Positions 36,142 through 48,486 of a stretch of 64,000 nucleotides of DNA are shown piece by piece. The DNA comes from Aphis gossypii. Its lineage: Eukaryota > Arthropoda > Insecta > Hemiptera > Aphididae. The notes under the pieces are model-generated. The model searched no databases. It was not told the DNA's origin and saw nothing but the letters and a program-made list of their open reading frames with translations. Positions within the stretch are counted from its first letter, which is position 1. The number at the start of each line of letters is the position of its first letter. A program made the translations under genes and the position numbers. The stretch spans positions 19,964,001 to 20,028,000 of the forward strand of contig NC_065532.1 of NCBI RefSeq assembly GCF_020184175.1, written 5' to 3'.

Positions 36142-38462
36142 TTATTGATCTATATTCTGAAATTATTCTGAGATAACGTATTGGTATTAATTGACATTAT
36201 CCAGTAGAGCTTTGTTAATGAGTAATGACTGTAGCTAGAATTTATATGAGAGGAATTATTCGATCTTTTAGTTTGGATATGAATGAATTTAAGTTTGTAG
36301 TTGAATAAGTTTGAGCATTTTCAAAAATGTTATGTTTGAGGTTTTGAGGGTGACTCTGTGTATGACTATGAATGTCTCGTAGATTTTTGTTCTATTTTAG
36401 AAATTTCTCTAATAGGTTTTTGTTTGATAACATTTTGGTTATTTTTTTTAGTGATTATGTTGGAAGTTTTGTATCTCTTGTTGTTTTTTTAATTATTGTA
36501 ACTTTTCGAAACTTGTATATTTATAGAGTTGAAATATGGTTATTTTCAGAGTTCTACTGAGCGCATATCACAAGAAGTTCATGCAATTTTTCGAGCACTT
36601 TTTGTTGTATATGATTTAGAACTGTTGACTGTTGTGCTCGTCGAAGTTATTGACAAAGCAGGGTTTTGCTATGGCAGTAAAAAAGTGTGTGATCATAGTT
36701 CTATGTAGTATGTGCCATAACTAATATACCTAGGAATTTGTTTATAATTTTTTTTTTTTTTTTTACTTTTATTTTGGTTAAATATAATAATTTGAATGTG
36801 CAAATTTTTTTGTAGTTTAGATTTGATTATAAATCGACAAAAAACAGTAGAAATGCTATTTTGGTAAATCTATACAGTACGTTTGTAATATTTCGTGTAA
36901 AAATCTATTTTGTCTTATTTTTTCTTTTATAAATTCGAGTAGTAAGGGGTTTAAATTTATAATTGCTACGGGGTAAGTTTTTTCTTTCTTGAGTTAATAG
37001 ATGTATAGTCAACTTTTTCTTCCTTTAAACACGCAATTATGGCTCTGTCTGTAAGATTTTCCGTGTAGATTCTTCCATCGTACAAAAATTCCAATCTTAA
37101 ATCAATATATTATTGTTAGGCTAAATTTAATGTTTAGTTTAAATTAAATATTATACAACTAGTTTAAATCGTAGAAAAAAGTTTTTGTATTTTTAAAATT
37201 TTTATTTTTTTTCAATGACGATTTAAAATTTAAATTCTATACTTAAAAGTAGAATATATAATACTTTCTTAACATTAAATATTAAATACGAATAAATAAT
37301 AAAACGAAATTGATCAATTATTACTATATAACTATTAATATATATACATTTAATTTTTTTTTTTTGTATAATAATTGTACTTGCCAGATAATAAAATAAA
37401 ATTGATTATATCGAATATTTATTTATTATTAATATTTTTTTTTTAAAAAAACAATAATTCAACGTCATAATGTTATTGTTAAAAACCTGTTCTGTAATTA
37501 AGTCCATATTATACGACATGTCGAATCCATGTGTCTTTTATATATTGTAGGTACTTTTTGCACACGTCATTTGTTCCGATATTTAGGTAGTACAGGTTAT
37601 TGCAAACGCTGCGCTATTCGGCAGATCGTGTCGGTGACGCGATCCCGACGAGGCAAGCCGCAAGCGTTAAAATTTACCTGTGGAATTTCCTGCAATATTA
37701 ATGATAATAATATTATGACGTTCTATAACATAACATTATAATTATATCGTTTATGCGTCACGAGGATACCTATAGGTTTATGTACTATACGATTTTTTTT
37801 TCACGAATTCAATATGAAGGGCGATATTAATTTTTCAAATCAAAAAACAAAACAATTTACCTACGTCACAGTGTTAATATTATATTAATATAATATGCAT
37901 ATTGAATATATTATAATTTTAATTATAATATACGTTTTGAAAATCTCCACACAAACGAGTTACCTAATCAGTAAACGAGTTTGACTAAATAGTACTAGAC
38001 AGTCGATCCTCATTAATCTCCATATACGATTCCACTTTAAATTATTATGATATCGTCATCTTTTTTTTTTTAAAAAAAAAAAAAGAATATTCAAGTATTT
38101 AGTCAACATTTTCATCAAATTCGTCTATAGACTACTGCAATATTAGTATTCATTAGATTCAAACGACGTAATACTTTTAAAAGAAAAAGTAACTGAAATA
38201 TTATAAAATCACAATATATTTATTGAAATACGTATACTAATATGTTTTAAAATGAAATAAATACCTAATATACATTATCATACGTTAAATTGTAATTTAT
38301 AATACTTAAGCACACTACAAAACTCTTATGAGACCGTTACTAGACTGAAACATTGACAAGACTGCAGATATACAGTCGCGCGTGTATGTATTTGCGTAAA
38401 AAAAATGAGATGCCTTCATTTATACGAGTAAAATCATATATACCTATCGCTAATAAAAAGAG
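36142..38462. other. AT-rich non-coding DNA, possible decayed coding
   Basis: At 36230-36720 the minus strand has a frame with fewer stops than expected (for example NKNLLEKFLK, QSHPQNLKHN), which could be more of the element at 35629-36141. A CpG-richer pocket at 37590-37670 contains a 70-codon plus-strand ORF (37529-37741) without a motif. Confidence 0.4.
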
Positions 38463-38491
38463 TATATTATATTATATTATATTATATTATA
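38463..38491. repeat. (TATAT)n pentanucleotide microsatellite
   Basis: Five full TATAT units and a partial sixth. A 5-base unit is less usual than the 2- and 3-base runs elsewhere in the window. Confidence 0.9.
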
Positions 38492-41400
38492 CTATAGGTA
38501 CGTTTATGACAACTTTGAATTAGACAGAAAATAATTTTATTTTTAACTTGTTTGTACAATAATTTTTGGTTATGTTATTCTTTCCTTTATTTTGAATAAT
38601 TCTAATTGACTTATTTTCTTTAACTATTGACTTTAATTCTACCATCCAGTGATTGACGTATAATCAACTTTGAACAGACGTAATTTTACTATGAAAAACA
38701 AACAAGTAAATGTATAAGTATGTAATGGTTAACGAAAAATAAATGTATATCATTAACTATATTTTGATCAACCAATACTAATAGATATACGATAAATTTT
38801 AAATAAACGTTATTTTATTTGATATGAATATATTATATTATATATGTATAATTATTGTAAATTCAAAATAAATAAACCCATATTATGCGCATAACGTATA
38901 CTATACATTTATATCGTTATTATACAAATAATAACTACGTAATACACTAATACATAACATCATGTATACTTAAGTTATTCTTGTTATAAACGTAAATTAT
39001 ATGACATATTATACGACAACGTACACTCGAAATCTACTGTACAGTAGAGCGATTACCTACATGCAACTTTTATAAATCATATAATAAGCAATGAAGCAAT
39101 GCTATTCTGCATATAATATTGAACCGGTGTTTTATTGAAATTTCGGAACGATTTAAATAAAAAACATATAATAGAAACTATTAGATTATATTTTATGACT
39201 ATGCAGTTTTACTGACATCATAATCGATAGCAAGAAAACGATCAAACTATATATAGGGCCTATAGATGTGCGTATTAATATATAAACGAATTACGAACTG
39301 TTTAATATATTATTATCGTTAAATTACAAGCCTAAGTTTTAAATCATGTCTGAGGTTATGTATGGTGTGATATATTTTTTATAACGATTAAAAATAATTA
39401 TGAAATCTATAGAATATAGTTATAATAATAGTTAAATAAGCAAAAAACATATCATACATTCATACTATATACTGATTTAAATATTGATTCTAATAAAACT
39501 AATTTTATAATCTTACAGGGATAAAATAATTTAAGTGAAAGTTAAAAAATCCATACACAACTTTTCTTCGTTTTTTTAAAAAGGGTGAATTTCACGATAT
39601 TTTTTCATATCCAAAATACAATTCACTAGCAGTTTCCGGTTGATTGAATCCATGTTAAATCATTGAATGGTGAACTGGAGAACAATTTATACTAAAGAAA
39701 AAAGTGTTCCCCGTTGCAGAAATAAATGTATGTACATATCGTCATTTAAACCAATAGTTCTATCGTTCCTTCCAGAGTATGAAATATAGAAAGATTTTGA
39801 TAAATATTCAAGTTTATGGTGTTTTATTTATTTATTAAAATTTGAAAGCTGTGATATAAATCTCAATACACCATAAAGTATAATATACCTACAAATCACT
39901 TCGATATGCATTTATTATACTGAAAAATCAACAAATAAAGTTTAAAAAAATATTATGTTCTAATGATTGTAAATGAACATACTAAACATTATCTATCTTG
40001 AATGATTTTCAAATCGTATCAAGGTTGGAAGATGGTAAGGCGGTAGTCAGAAGTTGCATCTCTCTTTTTTTCGAGTTATAGATGTGGTCGTAGTGTTGGT
40101 ATGAATTAGACAAAGTTGCGGCTAACTTCACACATGCATCCCATAGTATTAGCTGTAATGGTTATTTCGTAGAATAATTGTATTTGTATTGTATTTTGTT
40201 TAACCTATATTTAATAATTAAATATCATAATGTATATACTAAATGTCTAAATTATGATGAAGTTGATTAAAATGCTTTGTCAACAAAAATATTTAAATTA
40301 CTACATTGGAGTATTTACATATAATATCAATTAGACATATTTATGTCTAAAATAAATTATATTGTTTAACACTAATAATTGATGAAATTCGATGTTAATT
40401 AAAAAATAATTCATATTTAATCATAAGATATGACAAAAGTCTGTGTTGATGATCATTCTCATCAATCATTCGTGTTATATAAAATAGGCTTATCTTTGTT
40501 AATACTTACTTATGCATTCATATTTTAATAGAAATATAATAGTACGCAGGAATAATAATACAGTTACATTAAAAACAGTTATATGTTCTTTAGAAAATCT
40601 ATATTTTAATTTTTTTAAATAGAATGTAGTGGATATATACAAAGTGTATTGTAAAGATATGACAATTTTAAGTTTAAAATTACATAACTCAATTTAAATG
40701 TGTCGTATAATACTGATAATATTTGAATATAATGTAATTATAATACCAACCCATATTATAATATAACAATTCAAAAATTCAACTGTTTTCACTATTTTAA
40801 ACAATATTAAAATAATAAATAGAATCAACAGTGTAATAACCAAAAAAAAAATAATAATAATAATAATAATTTTCGTTAAAAATCTATGAAATAAGATTTA
40901 TAAATGTTATCAAAAGTTAAAGCGAATTAAAAGTGAGTAGATTAAGATATGATATAATACTCAATTTAAATATTAATATTACTAATATTATTATTATTAA
41001 TATAACTTAGAATTCAAAAATTAGTTTTGATTTAAAATATAATTATATAATACTTCAGTTGATCGTCGAAATGCTCAGTAAGAGATTAACCTGTAGGTAT
41101 TGATTGAGAGTCGAGTCGAGGTTAATGCACTTATACAATAAGTATTTCGAGCTTAGTGGAAACTAACGAAAAAAAATTAGACAGCTCATTCGTAAAAGTC
41201 GATTTAATTAAATAACAATTTGGGAAGAGTCAAATCTATTACATTTTTTTTTTTTTTTGTTGCTATTTTAGTAAACATTCGTGATGGGTTTATTTATAAA
41301 CAATAATATTATTTCACATTCAATAAGCCTTTTTTAAAAGAAAAAAAGAAGAAATCGACAAGTGACAATTTATTTAATTAGAAATCAATTAGTATTTGGA

Positions 41401-44400
41401 GTATGTGTTTAAAGTATTACGGTTATATTTATAATATATATTTTATGTTATATGTTACAAGTTTACAACATATACGAGGTTTTATTTAAAGAAAATAAGC
41501 TCTATATTTGTGTCACATGTGCTGCTTATTAATTTTGTTTTATTTCATAGTAAATAAAAATTATAAAAATTATCTGAGTTAAAGAAAACGCCAACGACGT
41601 AATTGAATACAATTCACATTATTGTAACGGCTACGTTACTGAAAATGGTTAAATTTTTAAGTAGTCATCATACATTTGTATGGTCTTATTATCAACACAA
41701 TGCTAGTTGTTTTCTACGATATATCTTTGTATAATAATTTAAAATATAAAAACCTAATTTAAATTTACAAATTATGCGATTTGCTTCGAAAAAAAATACA
41801 TTTATAAACAATATCATATAAGTTTTAACATTTATTATACATACATGTAGGTATATATAATTATACTTGTATCTATATATATTTTAATTACAAAAATAAA
41901 ATACCTAAATATATATAAATAATATTAATATTAATATTTTATATTTTATTAATATAGGTATAAAAATATATATTAATAAATATTTATTAATATATATATA
42001 TAACGAATTATCTATTAACGTAAAACACAAAGTATTTTTAAATATTTATTTTAAATAATATGAAGTTATTAAAAATTATATTTTTTTAAAAATAAATATA
42101 TTTTTTTCTATTTTTATAGTTATCATTTTTTAAATGTTTAAAAACCTAACGAGTGTTTTACGATAAATAAATCAGTTGGCATTTACCTGATTTCATAATT
42201 TTACTAGTATTTGAAACAAATTATACTATAACACTTTAGTGACGTAGATTGAATTGGCATGTTAAAGATTATAATATTCAAGTAGCCGTGAAGGTAACCA
42301 TGCGCAAACTGCAAACATCGTATATTGTGTTATTACTACTTTTGATATAAGTTTTTCCAATTTTAATTTGAATATTTATTTCCGTTTCGTTTAGATTTTT
42401 TTTTATATATATGATAGTTTCGTAAGACATACGAGTAGAGGTATATTATTATAATTTTTTTAAAACTTTTCTTCGTGCGTATGAAAAGTTTTGATATATT
42501 AGGTATACATATTTAGAAATGTATCATAATATGCAGATTTAGGTACTGACGCACTTACTGTATATAAAATGATAATTATTAAAGTTTGTTCAATTTTATT
42601 AAAATATGTCATGTATATATTTTTACTGGTATCTGCCCTTGTAAATTGACTATAACCATTCCATCAAATATAATTTTATTTTTTTATAATATTAGTATAG
42701 AGACTGGTTGTATTTTTTTATTGATCTGTATATGCATTGATATATTCTTGTCATTTAAGAAAAAAATGAGGGTGCTTAAGTACTGCATTTTAATTTAAAT
42801 TCTAATTAATGAAGTTAATGGGTTTTTGAAGAAAAAATATTGTACAACACATTAGTATTTAATTAGTTTATTTTATTTTTATAACCTTCAAATTTTGAGC
42901 CACTCGTAGTCTGGTACTTTCCGGGTATAGTGTAATTTTAATTTTAATATTTTTTTTTTTTTGTATAACTCGAAATAATTAATAACACTCTATGGTCTAA
43001 TGATGAGCTCATTTGGTTTATTTATAATACATATGTAGAGATTTTTTTATATATAAAATATAAACACGAACAAATATTGTAGGGTACACATTTTAATATT
43101 GAGGGTACTAATACCTTCTAAGCCCTCCTCTAATTTCACCTATGCTTATCTGGCATTTTAGTTGAATAATATGCTGTTTTAATTGTATTATTTATTTGGA
43201 TTGTCAACATAGGTATAGATTCATAAGGTTTCTGAATAATTAATGAATAATAAAAAAAAATATATATTTTTTATTTGTCTTGTAGTAATTTATTGTATAC
43301 AATTAAAATATTATTATGTTTTCTATAGTTAGGTTAGTTAAAATGTAAAATATGTTGAATCAGTTCTTAATGTAATAAAATGTATTAATACCTTAATGTA
43401 TTAAAAATATAAATATAAATACATAAATAGAACTAAAAATTAAAATTGTACTAAATATAAAGTTCTAATGATTTTTTATAATAATTCCTTCTTGTATATT
43501 ATCACAAATGTGTAAATGGTAGGTAATGTCTTATTGGTAGGCGTAGTTTTTGCAATGTGAATTTCAATGATCATAATAAATTCTTACCATTTGTTCAAAA
43601 TACAATAGTTCTATAACACTATAATTCAATAATTATATTTTTTTTGGAAAACCAAGCTTATATATATATATTTTAAATTTGTTATCGTAACTTATTAAAT
43701 ATTTTTCATTTGATGTAAAAGTGTGATGCACTCTGTCAGATTCACTCGTCAATACAAAATTTCCATTTTTAGTGCTCTCGTGATGAAATATTCAGAATGG
43801 ACATTTCCATCAGTCTAGCCATCTTTATGGGTTCACCAAAAGTTATTTCAATGGTAATTTTACTTTTATTTAAATAACGTCAACTTAAAAATAGGCCATG
43901 ACCAGTTTTTTTTATGATTTTTAATTTAGGTATGACAGAAATATCATATTATTATTTAATTCGAGTGAAAGTTGATATTCTTTTAACTGACGGGCGTTGC
44001 CACTATTTTGTGATAATAACTTAGATAGGCCTACAAGCTTCAAATAAATACAAGTCCCTGTATAAGGCACTATAATTATATAAAATTCTCCGGGCTACAT
44101 ATTTTGGATTTATTATATTATATATTATCGATTGACTATCGTTAAAATGTACACAAATTAATTGAAAATTATTCACAACGCCGTTTATGAAAAGTGAGCG
44201 CTATACGAATAGGTAAATCGTACAAATATATACGTATATTGTGTTATCATCAAAGACTTAATGAATTAACGTTAATGACTAGCCAACAACGATATTCCCT
44301 ATAAAAATTGTAGTAGACTTGAGACTGTAGATTTTTCTGTGTACCTACCTATTTTACAGCGTAATTTTAAAGTACTAGTCTAATTTAAATATTTTATAAA

Positions 44401-45596
44401 ATACAATTATATCAACATTTTATACCAATTTGCAGTAATAAAAATTCAGTCCATAGTTCATAGTTGTAAATATATCAATAAAATATTTGGATTTTAGGTA
44501 TAACATTGACTGTCTTGTCTTAGATATTGATGATATCGTCAAATAATTGATTTTTTTATTATGTTCATTACCTAGTTCATTACATATACTATAATGTAGG
44601 CGTAAAACCATTATGCGATTTAATAATACATATTTTTATTTGTCAAGCTATACTTACATCGATAGAGAAAAATACATAATATGCAGTTATTACTATTTTT
44701 ATTATAATTATCTTATTATAAATTATAATTCTTATTGACATTTGAATTTAATTTATAAGCATAAAGAGATTTTTCGCAACATTCATCGATTAATGACAAA
44801 TTATTAAATTATCGTAAACAATTTACGTAATAATAATCGGATTTTAGATATTTTAAAATACTATTTCAATAACATTTGATGTGAATGCCATGAATGGAGT
44901 TTAATCGTTTAATGTCTATTTAAAAACTAAAACTTTAATCGTTGATAAACATTTTGAGTAAATACAAAGATTTGAATCGGGAACCAAAATGGTTTTTACT
45001 CTGAAAAGTTGTGGTTAGCATATTATAGTTTATAAGCAATTAAAGTATAATGTTCAACAGATAAAAGAAACATCAAACTAAATTATTAATGTAATGGTAT
45101 TCAGGTAGGTATTTACCAAATTCAGTTAATTTATCTACCTGTCATAAAATTTAATTATTATACTATTGATAAATATATTATTTATGTTAAAAAAACGTTG
45201 CAAATTTTACATGATTGAATCAACTGTGGTCCCATAAATAAAAATAACTGATAGATAAAATGTTACAGAGTATGTTGACAATTTATTGGAACTTGTCAGT
45301 GGGTGTAATTACTATTATTGTATAGGTTTCTGCAAGATGTTATTTGATAATATATTTATGTAGTCACTTTATGTAGTAGAACATGGAATAAATAAACCTT
45401 TTTTATGCACGTGACAACAAGTGTTCCATAGTTGTATTGCTATCATTATAAGTTTAATAATTTCAATTTGGTGCACTTAGGTTACTTTGCATTGATGCAA
45501 TAATAATACATAATGTATAGGTTTATTAAATGATGTCTCACATAAAATTTCATTTAGTGCAACTTGAATACGTTTTAGTAGTGTACATCATAGTAG

Positions 45597-45600
<4 letters not shown>
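38492..45600. other. AT-rich non-coding DNA
   Basis: No supported gene over 7 kb. ORFs at 42586-42798 (+) and 44420-44611 (-) are AT-driven. An (AAT)n run lies at 40851-40872. Region 39590-39780 and 40020-40150 are slightly GC-richer but show no ORF or element ends. Confidence 0.6.
40851..40872. repeat. (AAT)7 microsatellite
   Basis: About seven uninterrupted AAT/ATA units following a poly-A run. Confidence 0.93.

Positions 45601-45628
<28 letters not shown>
45601..45628. repeat. (TA)14 microsatellite
   Basis: Fourteen TA units. It lies inside a 102-codon plus-strand frame (45530-45838) that I regard as an artefact of the repeat. Confidence 0.95.
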
Positions 45629-45634
<6 letters not shown>

Positions 45635-46811
45635 CATTTTTATAATATTTTTAAAAACAAATATTTTAACTGTTGCAAACCACAATTACGTTTTAGTGGT
45701 GGGGCTGAATGTAACGTAATGAATGTATATATAAATGTATATGTTTTAATTGGAGTATTATATTATATTTGTTGCTTATTTTTTATTTCTAATCGTTTTT
45801 TGATCAAACCATTATCCCAAAATACAAAAACGTCATGAGTATGTACATTGTATATTATTAACAATAAAACGTTGGCTTAAATAGTTGGCGATGATTTGAT
45901 TATTAATAGAGGAGCAATATGTATACATTTTCCTTAAATATATGCCCGATAACATCAATTGTTAGGTAATGACTATAATAATAATTGTCCAGTATTTAAG
46001 GAAATGAAACTATTTTCCCGAGGCATTCAACTATTACGCAATTCACCATTGTATGTCCTTGACCGTAACGCAAACCATAAGATATATAATATATTATAAC
46101 ATAAAAATTATTATTGTATAAACTTAGAATAGTAATGGTAACAGCGATAATCATAATACTGAGTAGTTAAGCAACATAAATAATTATTAAAACAATTGAA
46201 AGAAAAGGATCTAATTGCTCGAGGAACAATTTTTATCTCATATCTGATAACTAAAAACAATAACAGTATTCTATAAATTTGACTTGCATCTTAAGTATCT
46301 CGTAATCGACAACTTTTTCTTAAAAATAATATCATTAAAATACATACACAATTATTACAACCAGTTTCAATAACAAGTCAATTTATTTATTTATTTTTAA
46401 TTTTATGACATTGTAATAAAAGGTACCTAGGTGCTTTTAAATAATAAGTTATCCTGGTAGAAGTAGCTTTTGAAAATATATTCCAGAAATTCCAGAAATT
46501 TGATTTATAAATATTATGGGTACTATTATGCACCTCATTGTGTTATGTTTTTAATACGTTTCAAATTCTAGTAATGCAGTTTATTATAATTTGATATAAA
46601 AATTCGAGTAGAAATAACTAACTACCTACTTATCCATGGTATTGTTATAAAATTATTTACTCGTATTTTATAATAAAAGATTATTTCGTGGTAATGGTTT
46701 TATTGAGGTTTCTTGTTTTGCAGGTCCAGTTGAATTCACTAATGATTTTTCCTGATTTAATATTATTTATTTTCTTATTTTCGGTTATCATATTCCAATT
46801 CAATATTTAAT
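45629..46811. other. AT-rich non-coding DNA
   Basis: Contains ATTCCAGAA twice at 46481-46498. No gene. Confidence 0.55.
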
Positions 46812-47022
46812 GATGAAGAAAAAGTTGCAGTTGCAGTGGAAGAGTTATTTCTAAGAAAAGATGAAATATTATTGAACGTAGCTAGAGCCACACACGCATT
46901 GAATAAAATATTAATATTACATACCTGCTATATTTCGTGTTAATTTATGATATTTGGTGTTTGATGGCGAAGGGAAATTTGTGTTGCCGTCTGTTAGAAG
47001 TTTGGAAGAATTCTATACTTAA
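46812..47022 (+). pseudogene. degraded coding sequence of unknown family
   Basis: From 46812 one frame is open for 43 codons with protein-like composition (EEKVAVAVEELFLRKDEILL, then NVARATHALNK) to TAA at 46941-46943. After a frame change, 46960-47019 reads FDGEGKFVLPSVRSLEEFYT to TAA at 47020-47022 and continues past it with AKDCGNRMLSSCADTT to about 47085. Two adjacent, acidic, varied frames broken by a frameshift and stops look like a decaying gene or transposon ORF. I do not recognise it. It lies about 800 bases upstream of the mariner relic but does not match the mariner N-terminus, so it is probably a separate insertion. Confidence 0.3.
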
Positions 47023-47810
47023 GCAAAAGATTGTGGGAATAGAATGCTATCGAGTTGTGCCGACACGACTGTAGACAATTAACATATAATGTAAGTTTAA
47101 TACTAATATTTACAGCATTTATAATGATGATGATAACGATGAAAAAATATCTGAAGTTTTTTCGACTATATAGATTGCATAGAAAGTTTGTAAATTAGCC
47201 TAGGCTAACTTTATTGTTACATATATATATATATAATATAATATATACGTACATATTTTTGATAATGTACACACTTTATGAATTAAAAAATAAATACCAT
47301 TATAATGCTTTATTGTTAAGATTTTTTTTATAATACACGACACATACAACAAATTAGAATGTGTGTTATTTATTTAACAACCATGCTATTCAATTTTCAA
47401 TAAGTTTGCATTATAACTGTATGGTCTTACTCATGTTTATCACACCAAACAATTTGTTCAAAGCTCTGACACATATCTCGTCATAAACTTCCAAATTTTC
47501 ACCACAATAAGTTTATTAATAATATATGTCATATCTACTAACTATGTAAACACGAATATTGTATTCTTGGCTTAATAAACTTTTGTAGTAGTCGCCTTGG
47601 TGTATGTTATAACTGTGATATACATTATTCATATATATATTATATATATATATATATTTATTATGTTATTTTATTAATAATATAAAAGTAATTAATTTTA
47701 CGATTTCATCAAATTCTGTAAAAATTGTAATAGGTACGTTGAGCTGTTTGATCGTGAGGTATACTTGTAGTTATCAACATATTATGTGGAATATTTGGGA
47801 CTTTATAATA
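47023..47810. other. AT-rich non-coding DNA
   Basis: TA-rich runs at 47220-47250 and 47630-47657. Nothing coding beyond the tail of the preceding relic. Confidence 0.55.
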
Positions 47811-47832
47811 CGGAGGTTTATCCAAAAAGTAT
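47811..47832 (+). repeat. possible mariner left terminal repeat
   Basis: Directly after TA at 47809-47810 (the mariner target dinucleotide) the sequence reads CGGAGGTTTATCCAAAAAGT, which resembles the GAGG..GTCCAAAAAGT type of mariner end. It lies only about 36 bases before the surviving transposase C-terminus, so most of the element between the left end and the third catalytic Asp would have been deleted. A matching right end is not visible. Confidence 0.35.
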
Positions 47833-47867
47833 ATTTTCTAATATAACTTTTTGTGGATTTTGCATGA

Positions 47868-48096
47868 GAACAGTTCGATTATCCCTCTTTCGGTCCAGAC
47901 ATGGCACTTAGTGATTTTCATTTTTTTGTACACATTAAATCATTTATGGGTAGCCAATACTGCAATGAAGATGATGAGGTGAAAGAAGTTGTTAACACAT
48001 AACTACAACCACAAACAGCATCTTTCTATGGAAGGGAATACAAAAACTATAGTACCCCGATATAAGTGCCTAAATAATGGTACCTATAATAAATAA
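47868..48096 (+). pseudogene. mariner-family transposase, C-terminal relic
   Basis: A cut-and-paste DNA transposase of the Tc1/mariner superfamily acts in the nucleus and inserts at TA. The frame starting at 47868 gives YPSFGPDMALSDFHFF, matching the mariner YSPDLAPSDxHxF block; the Asp at 47913-47915 corresponds to the third residue of the D,D34D triad. It continues with DDEVKEVV, then TAA at 48000-48002 where mariners have a conserved Trp (V..WL). Downstream pieces lie in other frames: FY, then GIQKL, then VPRYKCLNNGTY to TAA at 48094-48096, matching the mariner FY..GI.KLVPRW..CL...G.Y tail. The N-terminal DNA-binding region and the first two catalytic Asp residues are absent. With two stops and two frameshifts it cannot be active. 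The family call is firm; the subfamily is not. Confidence 0.88.
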
Positions 48097-48464
48097 TCTA
48101 TAGGTACTCTTGCATATAAATTCTATAGTTTTGCAGTGAAACGTGCATTTTTTTCCCACAACCATTATGGTTAATTTTTCCTATTATTTTTGAACTGCTC
48201 AAATAAATTATTTATTTATTCATTGATATTTCGCGTTAATAAATCAGCTGTCATTATATTTTAATTGTACAAATGCTAACGATATAATCATTGATTCGAT
48301 TGATGATCACTTGGTGGTTTATTATAGAGACGGTTAAGACATGATCCAACAAATTCACTTACTCATATCTTCATGTATGAGATCCTCCTATGTGACCTTA
48401 ATCTGTTCAATATATTTTAAGTTTCCGGATTTCCTATATGGTATGGCACAACCAAAGCTTGAAG
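48097..48464. other. non-coding DNA
   Basis: No right terminal repeat for the mariner relic could be found. No ORF. Confidence 0.5.
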
Positions 48465-48486
48465 TTGATTACTGATTAGTAATCAA
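48465..48486. repeat. 9-bp perfect inverted repeat, 4-nt loop
   Basis: TTGATTACT, GATT, AGTAATCAA. The arms contain ATTA cores, so it could be a paired homeodomain-type site, but AT-rich palindromes also arise by chance. Confidence 0.6.

Noticed and set aside
43083..43150. Text resembling the right end of another G/C-rich-ended repeat (CTAAGCCCTCCTCTAATTTCACC)
   Set aside because: Only one end-like piece is visible and no partner end could be found nearby.
45530..45838. 102-codon ORF spanning a (TA)n repeat
   Set aside because: The Ile-Tyr run comes from the microsatellite; the remaining residues show no domain.
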